DNA from: Collimonas sp. OK307
Lineage (GTDB): Bacteria > Pseudomonadota > Gammaproteobacteria > Burkholderiales > Burkholderiaceae_D
Direction: 5' to 3'
Length of the DNA: 64,000 bases
Assembly: GCF_900113705.1 (NCBI RefSeq)
Contig: NZ_FOQI01000001.1
Span: 1-64,000, forward strand
Numbering within the stretch: position 1 is the stretch's first letter; each line of letters starts with the position of its first letter. Shown in pieces: positions 52,801-61,260 of this stretch. The notes under the pieces were generated by a model. It was not told the origin of the DNA. It saw only the letters and a list, made by a program, of their open reading frames with translations, and did no database searches. The position numbers and the translations under genes were made by a program.

Positions 52801-54414
52801 TCAGGTTTTTTGTTCTTCCTGAGGGCGATTGCCAATCAACATCCAGGCGCTCAAGGCACTCCCCAGGGCCAGAAACGCCGAAAGTAACATCACCCAGCGG
52901 AAACCCGATACGTACGATTGGCTAACGGCGTTTTTCAGGGCTGTCTGCTCCTGGCCGCTTGCTTCTGGCGGCAAAGCGATTGCAGCAAGCTTGGCGCGCT
53001 GCACCTCGACCGCCTGTAATTTTTCCGGGGCAATATGCAGGGTCTTGAGATGGCGGTCCAGGTTGGCATTGAATGCCAGGTTCATTACAATCCCGAAGAC
53101 TGCGATGGCCAGCAGGGCGGCGGTGCGCGAGACGGCGTTGTTGACCCCTGATGCGGCGCCGGCAAGACTCTGGTCGACCGCATTCATGACCGTCGTGGTC
53201 AACGGCGCGACACTGATCGACATGCCGAATCCAAGCACCAGTACCGCCGGAAAATAATTAGCCCAGTAATTGGCCGAGTAATTGTTCCAATAACTGCCGC
53301 CTACACCGGGAACCGCGAACAAGGCGAATCCGATTGCCGCAATCGTCGGGCCAATCACGAGCGGCCTCTTGGCGCCATAGCGGTCAACCAGTCCGCCGCT
53401 CCACCGTGACAAGGAAAACATCAGCAGCACAAACGGTAGCAACGCGGCGCCAGCCGCGACCGCAGAATATCCTTGCACCAGGATCAGGTTCAACGGAAGA
53501 AAGTACAGGCCACCGCCAAGCGCCGCATACAGCTGGAGTGTCAGCAAATTCGCCCCGCTGAAATTGCGGGAGTGAAATAGGCGGAGTGGCAGCATCGGGG
53601 CTGGATGCCGCAACTCGACGCTGATGAATACGGCGATCATCAGCACAGCCAGAACCAGCGTGGCAATCACGGTCACGTCGCCCCAGCCTTTGTTTGACGA
53701 TTCAATCAAAGCATAGACCAGGCAGCCCAATCCGATACTGGCCAGCGCGGCGCCGGTCCAATCCAGGCTGCCCGAGGCGCGCTGGTCGCGGCTTTCCGGT
53801 ACGTACCTGAACGTCAGGAAAATGACCAGCAAGGCGAGCGGAACGTTGATCAGAAATGCCAGGCGCCACGAAACATGCTCAATCAGGAAACCGCCGACCA
53901 CCGGTCCGATCGCGGCAGTGATGGCGGTGTAACCGGACCAGGTTCCGATCGCTTTGCCGCGTTCGTTTTCAGGAAACGACGCACTGATGAGGGCCAGACT
54001 GCCGGGAACCAGCAAGGCGCCGCCGATTCCTTGCACCGCCCGGGCGAAAATCAATTGCATGATGTTGCCAGTCAGGCCACACCAGACAGATGCGACAGCA
54101 AATAACCCGACGCCAAGGGCAAATACGCGCCGCCGCCCGAACCGGTCGCCCGCGGCCCCGCCAACCAGCAGCAACGCCGCCAGGAACAGGGCGTAGGACT
54201 CAACCACCCATTGCACATCGGTAGCACTGGCGTTGAATGCGCGTTGCAAGGCAGGCAGGGCGACGTTGACCACGGTGCCATCGATAAACACCATGCTTGA
54301 GGCAAGTATGGTGGCCGCCAGCACCCACGGGCGCGCGCTGCGCTTGCACAGCGAATCCGCCGCAGTGTCGGCGACTGTGCCCTCGTCGCGAGGGCGGGCA
54401 GGCGATACAGCCAT
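52801..54414 (-). CDS. DHA2-family drug efflux transporter (EmrB/QacA-like, MFS)
   Basis: The 537-residue protein has about 14 hydrophobic segments. The MFS motif A region GGAAGDRFGRRRVFALG lies between helices 2 and 3, motif B-like RAVQGIGGALLVPGSLALI is present, and the DHA2 motif STVVNVALPALQ-like IDGTVVNVALPALQRAF lies in the first helix. It pumps hydrophobic or cationic compounds out with proton exchange. ATG 54414 is placed eight bases after GGGAG; codons upstream (to 54933) are not real. No adjacent regulator gene; EmrA-type partner absent. Confidence 0.9.
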   Translation of the reverse strand: MAVSPARPRDEGTVADTAADSLCKRSARPWVLAATILASSMVFIDGTVVNVALPALQRAFNASATDVQWVVESYALFLAALLLVGGAAGDRFGRRRVFALGVGLFAVASVWCGLTGNIMQLIFARAVQGIGGALLVPGSLALISASFPENERGKAIGTWSGYTAITAAIGPVVGGFLIEHVSWRLAFLINVPLALLVIFLTFRYVPESRDQRASGSLDWTGAALASIGLGCLVYALIESSNKGWGDVTVIATLVLAVLMIAVFISVELRHPAPMLPLRLFHSRNFSGANLLTLQLYAALGGGLYFLPLNLILVQGYSAVAAGAALLPFVLLMFSLSRWSGGLVDRYGAKRPLVIGPTIAAIGFALFAVPGVGGSYWNNYSANYWANYFPAVLVLGFGMSISVAPLTTTVMNAVDQSLAGAASGVNNAVSRTAALLAIAVFGIVMNLAFNANLDRHLKTLHIAPEKLQAVEVQRAKLAAIALPPEASGQEQTALKNAVSQSYVSGFRWVMLLSAFLALGSALSAWMLIGNRPQEEQKT

Positions 54415-54746
54415 TGTCATCACTCCCGCATGGGCTGGCGTTCGCCAAGCATAGCCTAATTTGTGATTTGTGCGGAAAGCCATAACCGGAATTCGGAGCC
54501 GGCGATCTGAATACGTCGATCGCCAGTGTCGCAGGATCGCCGCCGATAACTGCCTTAACGGCGAAATCCGCATTGCATTATGCTCTTCAGTAGCTACACT
54601 TAACTCGGACAATTTGAAGTGCCTGAAGGGATCTTCGCCCCTGAAAAGATGGGAAATTGTCATGAGTTCAGAGGTAAAAAATGAGTAAATCTGTAACACA
54701 GCTACGGCGACCGAAGAATAGGCTGAGCATCTAAAGGAGAGCGTCC
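54415..54746. other. Divergent intergenic region between the efflux and wrbA genes
   Basis: No gene was seen. An inverted repeat GGCGATC-N10-GATCGCC lies at 54501-54524. An AAAGGAGAGC ribosome site at the right end serves wrbA. No recognisable FNR box occurs here. Confidence 0.4.
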
Positions 54747-55367
54747 ATGACAACCAAGATACAGGTGGTGTTCTACAGTATGTACGGACACATTTACGAG
54801 ATGGCCGAAGCCGTCGCTGCCGGAGCACGCGAGGTCGCCGATACAGACGTTGCGCTGTACCAGGTTGCCGAGCTGGTGCCTGACGACATACTCGAAAAAA
54901 GCGGCGCCAAGGCGGCCCGTGCACCATTTGCACATATTCCAGTGATCGCCGCGGAGCAACTGAAGGACGCCGACGCGGTCATTTTCGGCACCCCGACCCG
55001 GTTCGGGAACATGTGCGCCCAGATGCGCAACTTCCTCGACCAGACCGGCGGGCTGTGGATGAGCGGCGGCCTGGTCGGCAAGGTCGGCAGCGTCTTCACC
55101 AGCACTGCGACCCAGCACGGCGGCCAGGAGACCACGATCACCAGCTTCCACAGCACGTTGCTTCATCAGGGGATGGTGATTGTCGGAGTGCCATATTCGG
55201 AGCAGGGGCTGCTCAACATGGACGAAATTACCGGCGGCACACCCTACGGCGCCTCGACGCTCACCAAAGCCGACGGATCGCGGCGGCCGAGCGCCAACGA
55301 ACTCGCCATAGCGCGTTTCCAGGGCCGGCACGTAGCTGAGATCGCGAAGAAATTGGCGGCGAAGTAG
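54747..55367 (+). CDS. wrbA: NAD(P)H:quinone oxidoreductase WrbA
   Basis: The 206-residue flavodoxin-like FMN enzyme reduces quinones by two electrons, avoiding semiquinone radicals. Markers: [14 protein letters not shown] in the FMN phosphate loop, [24 protein letters not shown], then [13 protein letters not shown]. Strong AAAGGAGAG site. First in a run of stress genes. Confidence 0.93.
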   Translation: MTTKIQVVFYSMYGHIYEMAEAVAAGAREVADTDVALYQVAELVPDDILEKSGAKAARAPFAHIPVIAAEQLKDADAVIFGTPTRFGNMCAQMRNFLDQTGGLWMSGGLVGKVGSVFTSTATQHGGQETTITSFHSTLLHQGMVIVGVPYSEQGLLNMDEITGGTPYGASTLTKADGSRRPSANELAIARFQGRHVAEIAKKLAAK

Positions 55368-55436
55368 TTTGGCCAACCACCACAATGCGCGTCAACCAGG
55401 CGCCGGCCTCATTGGATTCCTGGATTGGAGGATCTC

Positions 55437-55958
55437 ATGCTGACAATTCCCGTAAATCAAACGGATCATATCCTCGGGCCGGCGACAGCCAAGGTGGCGG
55501 TCGTCGAGTATGGCGATTTTGAATGTCCATACTGCCGTCAAGCATACGGCGCCATGAAGGTCGTGGTTAACCGTTACGACGGCCGCATCAAATTCGTGTT
55601 TCGGCATTTCCCGCTGACGGCCTGGCATCCTAATGCGGAACTTGCTGCCGAGGCGGCCGAAGCTGCTGGCGCCCAACACAAATTCTGGCCGATGTACGAT
55701 TTGCTGTTTGAACATCAGCACAACCTGAAACTCGACGCGCTTAGACGGTACGCCGCCATGCTCGAGCTTGACCCGGCACGCTTCGATAACGATTTGAATG
55801 ACCACATTTATCTACAGCGGGTTCGAGAGCACCAGGACGGTGGGATAAAAAGCCAGGTCCGATCGATGCCAGCGTTTTTTGTGAATGGTGAATTGCAGGA
55901 CGTAACCTTCGGCATGGAGCACCTTGAGGCGGCAATCGACAGAGCGTTGCGCTCCTGA
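55437..55958 (+). CDS. DsbA-family thioredoxin-like oxidoreductase
   Basis: The 173-residue protein has a thioredoxin fold of the DsbA/FrnE type with active site CPYC in FECPYCRQAYGAM near residue 32. No signal peptide is visible, so a cytoplasmic role is likely, as in the NhaA-fused or DsbA-like cytosolic relatives. The cis-Pro segment SMPAFFVNGEL is present. ATG 55437 follows GGAGG; a TTG 12 bases earlier is in frame but has poor placement. Confidence 0.87.
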   Translation: MLTIPVNQTDHILGPATAKVAVVEYGDFECPYCRQAYGAMKVVVNRYDGRIKFVFRHFPLTAWHPNAELAAEAAEAAGAQHKFWPMYDLLFEHQHNLKLDALRRYAAMLELDPARFDNDLNDHIYLQRVREHQDGGIKSQVRSMPAFFVNGELQDVTFGMEHLEAAIDRALRS

Positions 55959-55992
55959 AGGCACGGCATAGAGTCGTCGAGCAGGGCCGCCA

Positions 55993-56017
55993 GCGCATCC
56001 TCACGTCGAGGATGCGC
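55993..56017. terminator. Convergent hairpin between the DsbA-like and stress-protein genes
   Basis: A perfect 10-bp stem GCGCATCCTC / GAGGATGCGC with a five-base loop lies 34 bases past the DsbA-like stop. There is no T run; it is probably a shared transcript-end hairpin. Confidence 0.5.
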
Positions 56018-56060
56018 CTGAAGCACGGCTTTCCCTGTCAGTCCTTGCATGACATCCATT

Positions 56061-56897
56061 TCAGTGCGACATGAGCAGCGGCAATGTCATCGATTTCAGA
56101 ATAGTATGGGTGACACCGCCCAGCAATGTTTCACGAAATCGAGAATGTCCATAGCACCCCATCACCAGCAAATCGGAGTTCAAGCTGGTGGTGAGTGACA
56201 GCAATGCTTCGCCGATATCGGATTTAATCACCTCTTCCCTGACGTCAACGTTGATACCGTGGCGAGCCAGGTACAGGGAAATATCGGAGCCAGGCAACTG
56301 GCCATGAACGCCTGCCTGGAATTTTGGATTGAAGACCGCAACTTCGACAATCTCGGCCCGCTTGAGCAATGGAATGGCGTCATGAACCGCACGCCTAGCT
56401 TCCAAGCTGCCATTCCAGGCGATCAACACCTTAGAGCCGATTTTCGCGTGAGAGCCTGTATTTGGCACTACAAGAACCGGGCAGCCGGAGTTGATAACGA
56501 CATAGGGGACGATATCGACATTAACGTCCGAAGGGTCACTGAGGTCACCTTGCCCCAGCACCAGCAGGTCGGAATAAGCGCCATGCAAGCTGATGCCTCC
56601 GGTCACATCGTCATCTACCAAGCGATTTTCAAACGACAGTACGCCGACCTGACGGACAATTTTGTCGAACGTTTCGAGGGGCACGCTGGCGCGTTTGCGC
56701 AGGGTATCGAGCAAGGGGGCGATAGCCGGGTCGTTGCGGTTCATACTCACGGTCTCTTGCAGGAATTGCGAGACGCCGGTGGTGGCGACGCCTATCAGAT
56801 GCGCATTTTCAGCTACGGCGATAAACGCAGCGGCTTTGATGCGTCTATCAACGTTCCTGGATGCATCCACATGCACTACGATAGTTTTATAAGACAT
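56061..56897 (-). CDS. Universal stress protein with two tandem UspA domains
   Basis: The 278-residue protein has two UspA domains: residues 1-135 with a degenerate nucleotide site (GVATTGVSQF) and residues 145-278 carrying MGCYGHSRFRETLLGGVTHTILKSMTLPLLM, which matches the ATP-binding G-x2-G-x9-G(S/T) pattern only in part. Such double Usp proteins are induced by oxygen limitation and stress in many proteobacteria. AGGAGTATC precedes the ATG. Two FNR-like sites lie upstream. Confidence 0.9.
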   Translation of the reverse strand: MSYKTIVVHVDASRNVDRRIKAAAFIAVAENAHLIGVATTGVSQFLQETVSMNRNDPAIAPLLDTLRKRASVPLETFDKIVRQVGVLSFENRLVDDDVTGGISLHGAYSDLLVLGQGDLSDPSDVNVDIVPYVVINSGCPVLVVPNTGSHAKIGSKVLIAWNGSLEARRAVHDAIPLLKRAEIVEVAVFNPKFQAGVHGQLPGSDISLYLARHGINVDVREEVIKSDIGEALLSLTTSLNSDLLVMGCYGHSRFRETLLGGVTHTILKSMTLPLLMSH

Positions 56898-56978
56898 GTT
56901 GATACTCCTGTTCTTGCGTTAACGAGCGATTGGCTTGGAAAATGGATGTTTGCCATGTCTTTCACCGTATGCCCTGGC

Positions 56979-56992
56979 TTGATGATCGTCAA
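56979..56992. promoter_or_regulatory. FNR/ANR-like box 1
   Basis: TTGAT-GATC-GTCAA matches the FNR consensus TTGAT-N4-ATCAA at nine of ten positions. It lies 82 bases before the stress-protein start in the divergent region shared with the hemerythrin gene. Confidence 0.55.
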
Positions 56993-57031
56993 GATGTGAC
57001 GTTGCTGCCAGCAGCAATAATCGAACGGAAT

Positions 57032-57045
57032 TTGTTCCATATCAA
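57032..57045. promoter_or_regulatory. FNR/ANR-like box 2
   Basis: TTGTT-CCAT-ATCAA matches the FNR consensus at nine of ten positions, 40 bases from box 1. The divergent region 56898-57329 otherwise holds no gene. Confidence 0.5.
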
Positions 57046-57273
57046 TTAACCCGGATCCAGCGTTTTTTTTGCCTGCCAAATCAGTCAATATAACGATTTC
57101 AGCTGGGCGCCAGCATATGAGTAAGCATGCCAATCTCTTGCGACCGTGCTGTGGAACATCAAATGAATACCCAGCCTGACCATTCGAAATTGTCTTGCAT
57201 GTCGTTGACGCATGATTTGTGAAAATTGCTCGTTGGCGGGCCGGCAATTTTTTGCTTTTACACTTTTCTTCAC

Positions 57274-57289
57274 GCACTATAAATAGTGC
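57274..57289. promoter_or_regulatory. Palindrome upstream of the hemerythrin gene
   Basis: GCACTAT-AA-ATAGTGC is a perfect inverted repeat 41 bases before the hemerythrin start, overlapping a likely -10 element. It is an operator candidate. Confidence 0.5.
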
Positions 57290-57329
57290 AACCTCATTAG
57301 TGTTATCGTGAAAATTAAAGGAGCTGATC

Positions 57330-57926
57330 ATGGAATCGCCGCGGCAACGAAATGCATTACGTACAATCATGGACGAGCACGAGCAATTGTCGATGGTGAT
57401 TCACGGCATGCTGCATTTTGTGCGCCTTATTGATAAAGGTGAAAAAGCGCCAGGACTAATGGTGTTTCGCGCGATGCTCTATTACATTCGAGAGTATCCC
57501 GAGCATGTGCACCATCCAAAGGAAGACCAGTACTTGTTTAAGCTATTGCGAGAGCGGACGAATGAACTTGACGATACGCTCGTTGAATTGGAGTACCAAC
57601 ATACGCTGGGTGAATCGCTGGTGCGAGAATTAGAACACGTGCTCGCTCGCTATGAGTTGGAGGGCAGTCCTGTATTTCCGATGTTTCGTGACCTTGTGGA
57701 GAAGTATGCGACGTTTTATTTCAGCCACATGCGTTTGGAGGAGGAAGTGGTTTTACCTGCTGCCAAGCGTCTGTTGACGCCAGAGAACTGGGCTGTGGTT
57801 GACGCCGCATTCGTTGGCAATCTCGATCCGTTTTCCGGAGCCAACCTGAAGGATGATCTCGAGCAACTGTTTTTGCTGATTGTGAATATTATCCCTGCAC
57901 CAGCCAGTCTGAGGCCTGCGATCTAG
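57330..57926 (+). CDS. Hemerythrin-domain (HHE) protein
   Basis: The 198-residue cytosolic four-helix bundle protein has the di-iron ligands expected in the HHE pattern: His in MDEHEQL, the EHVHHPKED loop (two His), and FSHMRLEEEVVLP. Such proteins bind oxygen, nitric oxide or iron and protect against oxygen or nitrosative stress. AAAGGAGCTG precedes ATG 57330. Confidence 0.88.
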   Translation: MESPRQRNALRTIMDEHEQLSMVIHGMLHFVRLIDKGEKAPGLMVFRAMLYYIREYPEHVHHPKEDQYLFKLLRERTNELDDTLVELEYQHTLGESLVRELEHVLARYELEGSPVFPMFRDLVEKYATFYFSHMRLEEEVVLPAAKRLLTPENWAVVDAAFVGNLDPFSGANLKDDLEQLFLLIVNIIPAPASLRPAI

Positions 57927-58032
57927 ATTGAACGGATCGTCCCATGAGGTGGTGAGCGCTCTGGATGCGACGAGGGGCAATAGATTGAAAAGCATCATTG
58001 TTTTTGGTTAATGTCGTGACGCAGCAGCTAGG

Positions 58033-58061
58033 TTGACAAGTGCAAAAAAGTTGCTTATTGT
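58033..58061 (+). promoter_or_regulatory. Sigma70-type promoter candidate before the cytochrome remnant
   Basis: TTGACA and TATTGT are separated by exactly 17 bases. It lies 73 bases before the remnant's start codon. Confidence 0.5.
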
Positions 58062-58133
58062 CAATATATCCGAATCTCATTCGGCACCTTGCAATAATAG
58101 TTTCAAAAACTATGAAAAGGGGACTTGCTCAAG

Positions 58134-58424
58134 ATGGACTCGTTCATATCCCGATATCAGGGAATCAGGTAGTCCCATCTCCTGGCCGCCATTCTTATAG
58201 TACAAGGCCTGTTGAGTCCACTGGTGGCGCACGCGTTACCGGTTTTCGCCAGGCAAACCGGACAAAATTGCGTTGCCTGTCACGCCGGCGGTCAATCAGC
58301 CAGGCAACGAGCCCGACGCTCCCCCAATTCTGCCGTTGAACAGTCATTGCCAGTTGCCCCAAAAAAAAACAGACGTCTTGCGGACCCGCAGGCCGAGCTC
58401 AGTCCCGGTTTCACTAGTTGCTGA
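58134..58424 (+). pseudogene. Remnant of an exported c-type cytochrome-like gene
   Basis: From ATG 58134 the frame reads an N-terminal stretch, meets an in-frame stop (TAG at 58170-58172), then continues through a signal-peptide-like hydrophobic run (AAILIVQGLLSPLVAHA) to LPVFARQTGQNCVACHAGGQ. CVACH is a CxxCH heme-attachment motif. The exported protein N-terminus up to CHAGGQ matches a betaproteobacterial cytochrome-like family. After it the sequence turns Arg/Ser-rich and loses family character, ending at 58424. The gene is broken by an early stop and by loss of its body. The stretch from 57927 to 58571 contains no other gene. Confidence 0.6.
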
Positions 58425-58495
58425 TGATCACTGTCAAGAAATGCTGTTTTCTCCGATCGCCAAAAATATCTGCACCGTTGTTTGCTGGGGGAAAT

Positions 58496-58509
58496 TTGAT
58501 TCACATCAA
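58496..58509 (+). promoter_or_regulatory. Perfect FNR/ANR box upstream of adhP
   Basis: TTGAT-TCAC-ATCAA matches the consensus at all ten half-site bases. Its centre is 69 bases before the adhP start. A class II activator position (-41.5) would put transcription start near 58544 with TACGCT at 58532-58537 as the -10. This predicts induction under oxygen limitation. Confidence 0.75.
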
Positions 58510-58571
58510 TAACGCAGTTAGCGGGCACGGTTACGCTAGCGCCAATTACCTATCCAAGAGAAGGATGTGTC

Positions 58572-59606
58572 ATGACAAATAAAATGCAAGCCGCCGTTGT
58601 CGAACAGTTCGGCAAGCCACTAGTGATCCGGGAATGGGATATTCCCGCTGCCGGTCCCGGGCAGATCCTGGTCAAAACCGAAGCCTGCGGCGTATGCCAC
58701 ACCGACCTGCACGCTGCCCATGGCGATTGGCCGCTAAAACCGGCGTTGCCATTCATCCCAGGCCATGAAGGCATTGGTCTGGTCGTAGCGATAGGGGCCG
58801 GCGTGACATCGGTGAAGGAGGGTGATCGCGTGGGGGTGCCGTGGCTCTATTCGGCTTGCGGTCATTGCGAGTATTGTCTTTCGGCGCACGAAACGGTATG
58901 CGCGGCGGCGCAGTTTGGCGGCTACACGAAAAATGGCGGCTTTGCCGAGTACATCCTGGCCGATCCCAACTATGTCGCCCATATACCAGCAGGTCTGGCG
59001 GCAGTCGATGCGGCTCCGATTATCTGCGCCGGGGTCACTTCGTATAAGGGAATCAAGGAGACAGACACAAAGCCTGGCGATTGGATAGTGATTTCAGGTA
59101 TCGGAGGCTTGGGAAATTTGGCCATCCAGTACGCGAAAGTGATGGGCTTGCACGTCTGCGCGGTTGATATCGACGACGGCAAACTGGCCACCGCCAAATC
59201 CCTGGGCGCTGATCTGACGATCAATGCCCGGGCCGGCGACGCGATAGCTGTCATGAGAGAGGCGACGGGCGGCGGTGCCCACGGCGTCTTGATCACAGCA
59301 CCTTCGCTTAGCGCATTCCAGCAAGGTGTTGCGATGACTCGCAAGTGTGGGACCTGCGTCCTGGTTGGTCTGCCGCCAGGTGAATTTCCGTTTCCATTGT
59401 TCGACGTGGTGGCAAATTGCATCACGGTGCGCGGCTCGTTCGTGGGCACGCGCCAGGACATGGCTGAAGCGCTTGCCTTTGCCGCCGAAGGCAAGGTCAA
59501 GGCGCATATCGAATTGCAGCCGTTATCTGCCATCAATCGTGTTTTCGAACGACTTGAGCATGGCGACGTTGCGTCTCGCGTGGTAATCGATTTTCGCAAG
59601 AATTGA
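58572..59606 (+). CDS. adhP: Zinc-dependent alcohol dehydrogenase AdhP
   Basis: This 344-residue medium-chain zinc alcohol dehydrogenase interconverts short primary alcohols such as ethanol and aldehydes with NAD. Catalytic zinc ligands: Cys in CGVCHTDLH, His in GHEG; structural zinc Cys cluster in CGHCEYCLSAHETVC; Rossmann motif GIGGLGNLA. AAGGATG precedes the ATG. A perfect FNR box upstream suggests use in fermentative or micro-oxic conditions. Confidence 0.94.
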   Translation: MTNKMQAAVVEQFGKPLVIREWDIPAAGPGQILVKTEACGVCHTDLHAAHGDWPLKPALPFIPGHEGIGLVVAIGAGVTSVKEGDRVGVPWLYSACGHCEYCLSAHETVCAAAQFGGYTKNGGFAEYILADPNYVAHIPAGLAAVDAAPIICAGVTSYKGIKETDTKPGDWIVISGIGGLGNLAIQYAKVMGLHVCAVDIDDGKLATAKSLGADLTINARAGDAIAVMREATGGGAHGVLITAPSLSAFQQGVAMTRKCGTCVLVGLPPGEFPFPLFDVVANCITVRGSFVGTRQDMAEALAFAAEGKVKAHIELQPLSAINRVFERLEHGDVASRVVIDFRKN

Positions 59607-59659
59607 TGAAGACGGATCAAGCAAGAGCGTAGACGCGCAATGAATTTTCAGGAGAATCG

Positions 59660-61231
59660 GTGACAATGAACAAGAAAGCATATTTGGTGGGCGGCGGCGT
59701 CGGCTCCATGGCTGCTGCTGCATTTATGATCCGCGACGGCAAGATGCAGGGAAGCGATATCACCATCATCGAGGCTGCTGCCGTTCCGGGCGGAAGCCTG
59801 GACGGATGCGGCAGTCCGGAACAGGGCTACTCCATGCGCGGTGGCCGTATGCTGACCTTCGATAACTACGAATGCACCTGGGATCTGTTCAAGACGATTC
59901 CGTCGCTTACTGCAAAGAACAAGTCTGTGCTTGAAGAAACCATTGAATTCAACGAGCTGTACAGGTCTGATTCAAAGGCGCGCCTGATCGACCGCTGGCG
60001 CGGCAAAATCCCTGTGACGTCGATGGGTTTTTCGATGCAGGACCGCGCCGAACTGCTAAAACTCTGCAATACGGACGAAGACGTCCTAAGCAACAGCAGT
60101 ATCACCGATTGGCTGTCGCCCACTTTCTTTGAGACTGCATTCTGGTCCATGTGGTCCACCACTTTCGCTTTCCTGCCCTGGCACAGCGCGGTAGAGTTCA
60201 AGCGGTATCTACATCGCTTCATGTTGGAATTCACTCGCATTGAAACGCTTGGGGGCGTCAAGCGCACCATTTTCAATCAATACGATTCCCTGGTTCGCCC
60301 GCTGCACAGCTGGCTGGTAGCGGAAGGCGTCAACTTCGTCATGGATTGCAGGGTGACGGATTTTGAACACGAGACAGTTGACGGCATGTTCGTGGTCAGC
60401 GTCATCCACTACCTGCGGCAAGGCATGAACGAGGTTATCGAAGTCAGGCAGGGCGACCTGGTTTTCTTTCAAAATGGCTCAATGACCGATGCCTCCAGCC
60501 TGGGTTCCATGACGGCGGCACCTGCCCGCTTATCCAAGCTTGACAGCGGCGGATGGCAGCTGTGGGAAAAGCTGGCGCAGGGCAGGCCGGAGTTTGGGAG
60601 TCCCGCGGTCTTCAACAGCTGTATTGCGCAGTCGTCATGGGAATCGTTCACGGTAACCTCGAAGAATCCAGCATTCTTCAGGGATATGAAGAACTTCAGC
60701 GGAAATGAGGCAGGAACTGGCGGCCTGGTGACATTCAAGGATTCCAGCTGGCTGATGTCGGTGGTGCTGCCGCATCAACCGCATTTTCCGGGCCAGCCCG
60801 ACGATGTACAGGTATTCTGGGGTTATGCCCTGTTTCCAGACAGAGTGGGAAATTTTGTCGCCAAGCCGATGGCCGATTGCAATGGCGAAGAAATTCTGCG
60901 CGAGTTGTGCGGGCACCTGCGCTTCGATCGAGATTCCCTCGCCCAGGCGATCTGCATCCCATGCCGCATGCCCTACATCACCAGCATGTTTATGCCACGC
61001 GCGCCTGGCGACCGGCCATTACCGGTCCCACAGAGCTCAAAGAACCTGGCTTTCATCAGCCAGTTCGTCGAAATCGCGGATGATGTTGTTTTCACCGTCG
61101 AATATTCGGTGCGCGCGGCGCAAGCGGCGGTCTATCAATTACTCGGCATCGATCGTCGGGTACCTGCCATCAAGCCGCATGATAAATCGCTTGTGGTCCA
61201 ATTCGAGGCGTTGATTAAAGCGCTGCGATGA
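59660..61231 (+). CDS. ohyA: Oleate hydratase (FAD-dependent fatty-acid hydratase)
   Basis: This 523-residue flavoenzyme of the 67-kDa myosin-cross-reactive antigen family adds water to the cis-9 double bond of oleic acid to give 10-hydroxystearate. Markers: GGGVGSMAAAA dinucleotide fold, RGGRMLTFDNYECTWDLF, and WSMWSTTFAFLPWHSAVEFKRY. In many family members the first motif reads RGGREM with a Glu held to activate FAD; here it reads RGGRML with Met, seen in some other subfamilies. Starts at GTG 59660 behind AGGAG, with ATG 59666 as the alternative. It lies 54 bases after adhP. Confidence 0.93.
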   Translation: MTMNKKAYLVGGGVGSMAAAAFMIRDGKMQGSDITIIEAAAVPGGSLDGCGSPEQGYSMRGGRMLTFDNYECTWDLFKTIPSLTAKNKSVLEETIEFNELYRSDSKARLIDRWRGKIPVTSMGFSMQDRAELLKLCNTDEDVLSNSSITDWLSPTFFETAFWSMWSTTFAFLPWHSAVEFKRYLHRFMLEFTRIETLGGVKRTIFNQYDSLVRPLHSWLVAEGVNFVMDCRVTDFEHETVDGMFVVSVIHYLRQGMNEVIEVRQGDLVFFQNGSMTDASSLGSMTAAPARLSKLDSGGWQLWEKLAQGRPEFGSPAVFNSCIAQSSWESFTVTSKNPAFFRDMKNFSGNEAGTGGLVTFKDSSWLMSVVLPHQPHFPGQPDDVQVFWGYALFPDRVGNFVAKPMADCNGEEILRELCGHLRFDRDSLAQAICIPCRMPYITSMFMPRAPGDRPLPVPQSSKNLAFISQFVEIADDVVFTVEYSVRAAQAAVYQLLGIDRRVPAIKPHDKSLVVQFEALIKALR

Positions 61232-61260
61232 CGTGCGATAACAAGGAGGCGGCAGGAATA

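Noticed and set aside
54421-54933. A 170-codon upstream extension of the efflux-pump frame
   Set aside because: Extension has no family match, overlaps the wrbA gene and control region, and a good ribosome site precedes the internal ATG at 54414.
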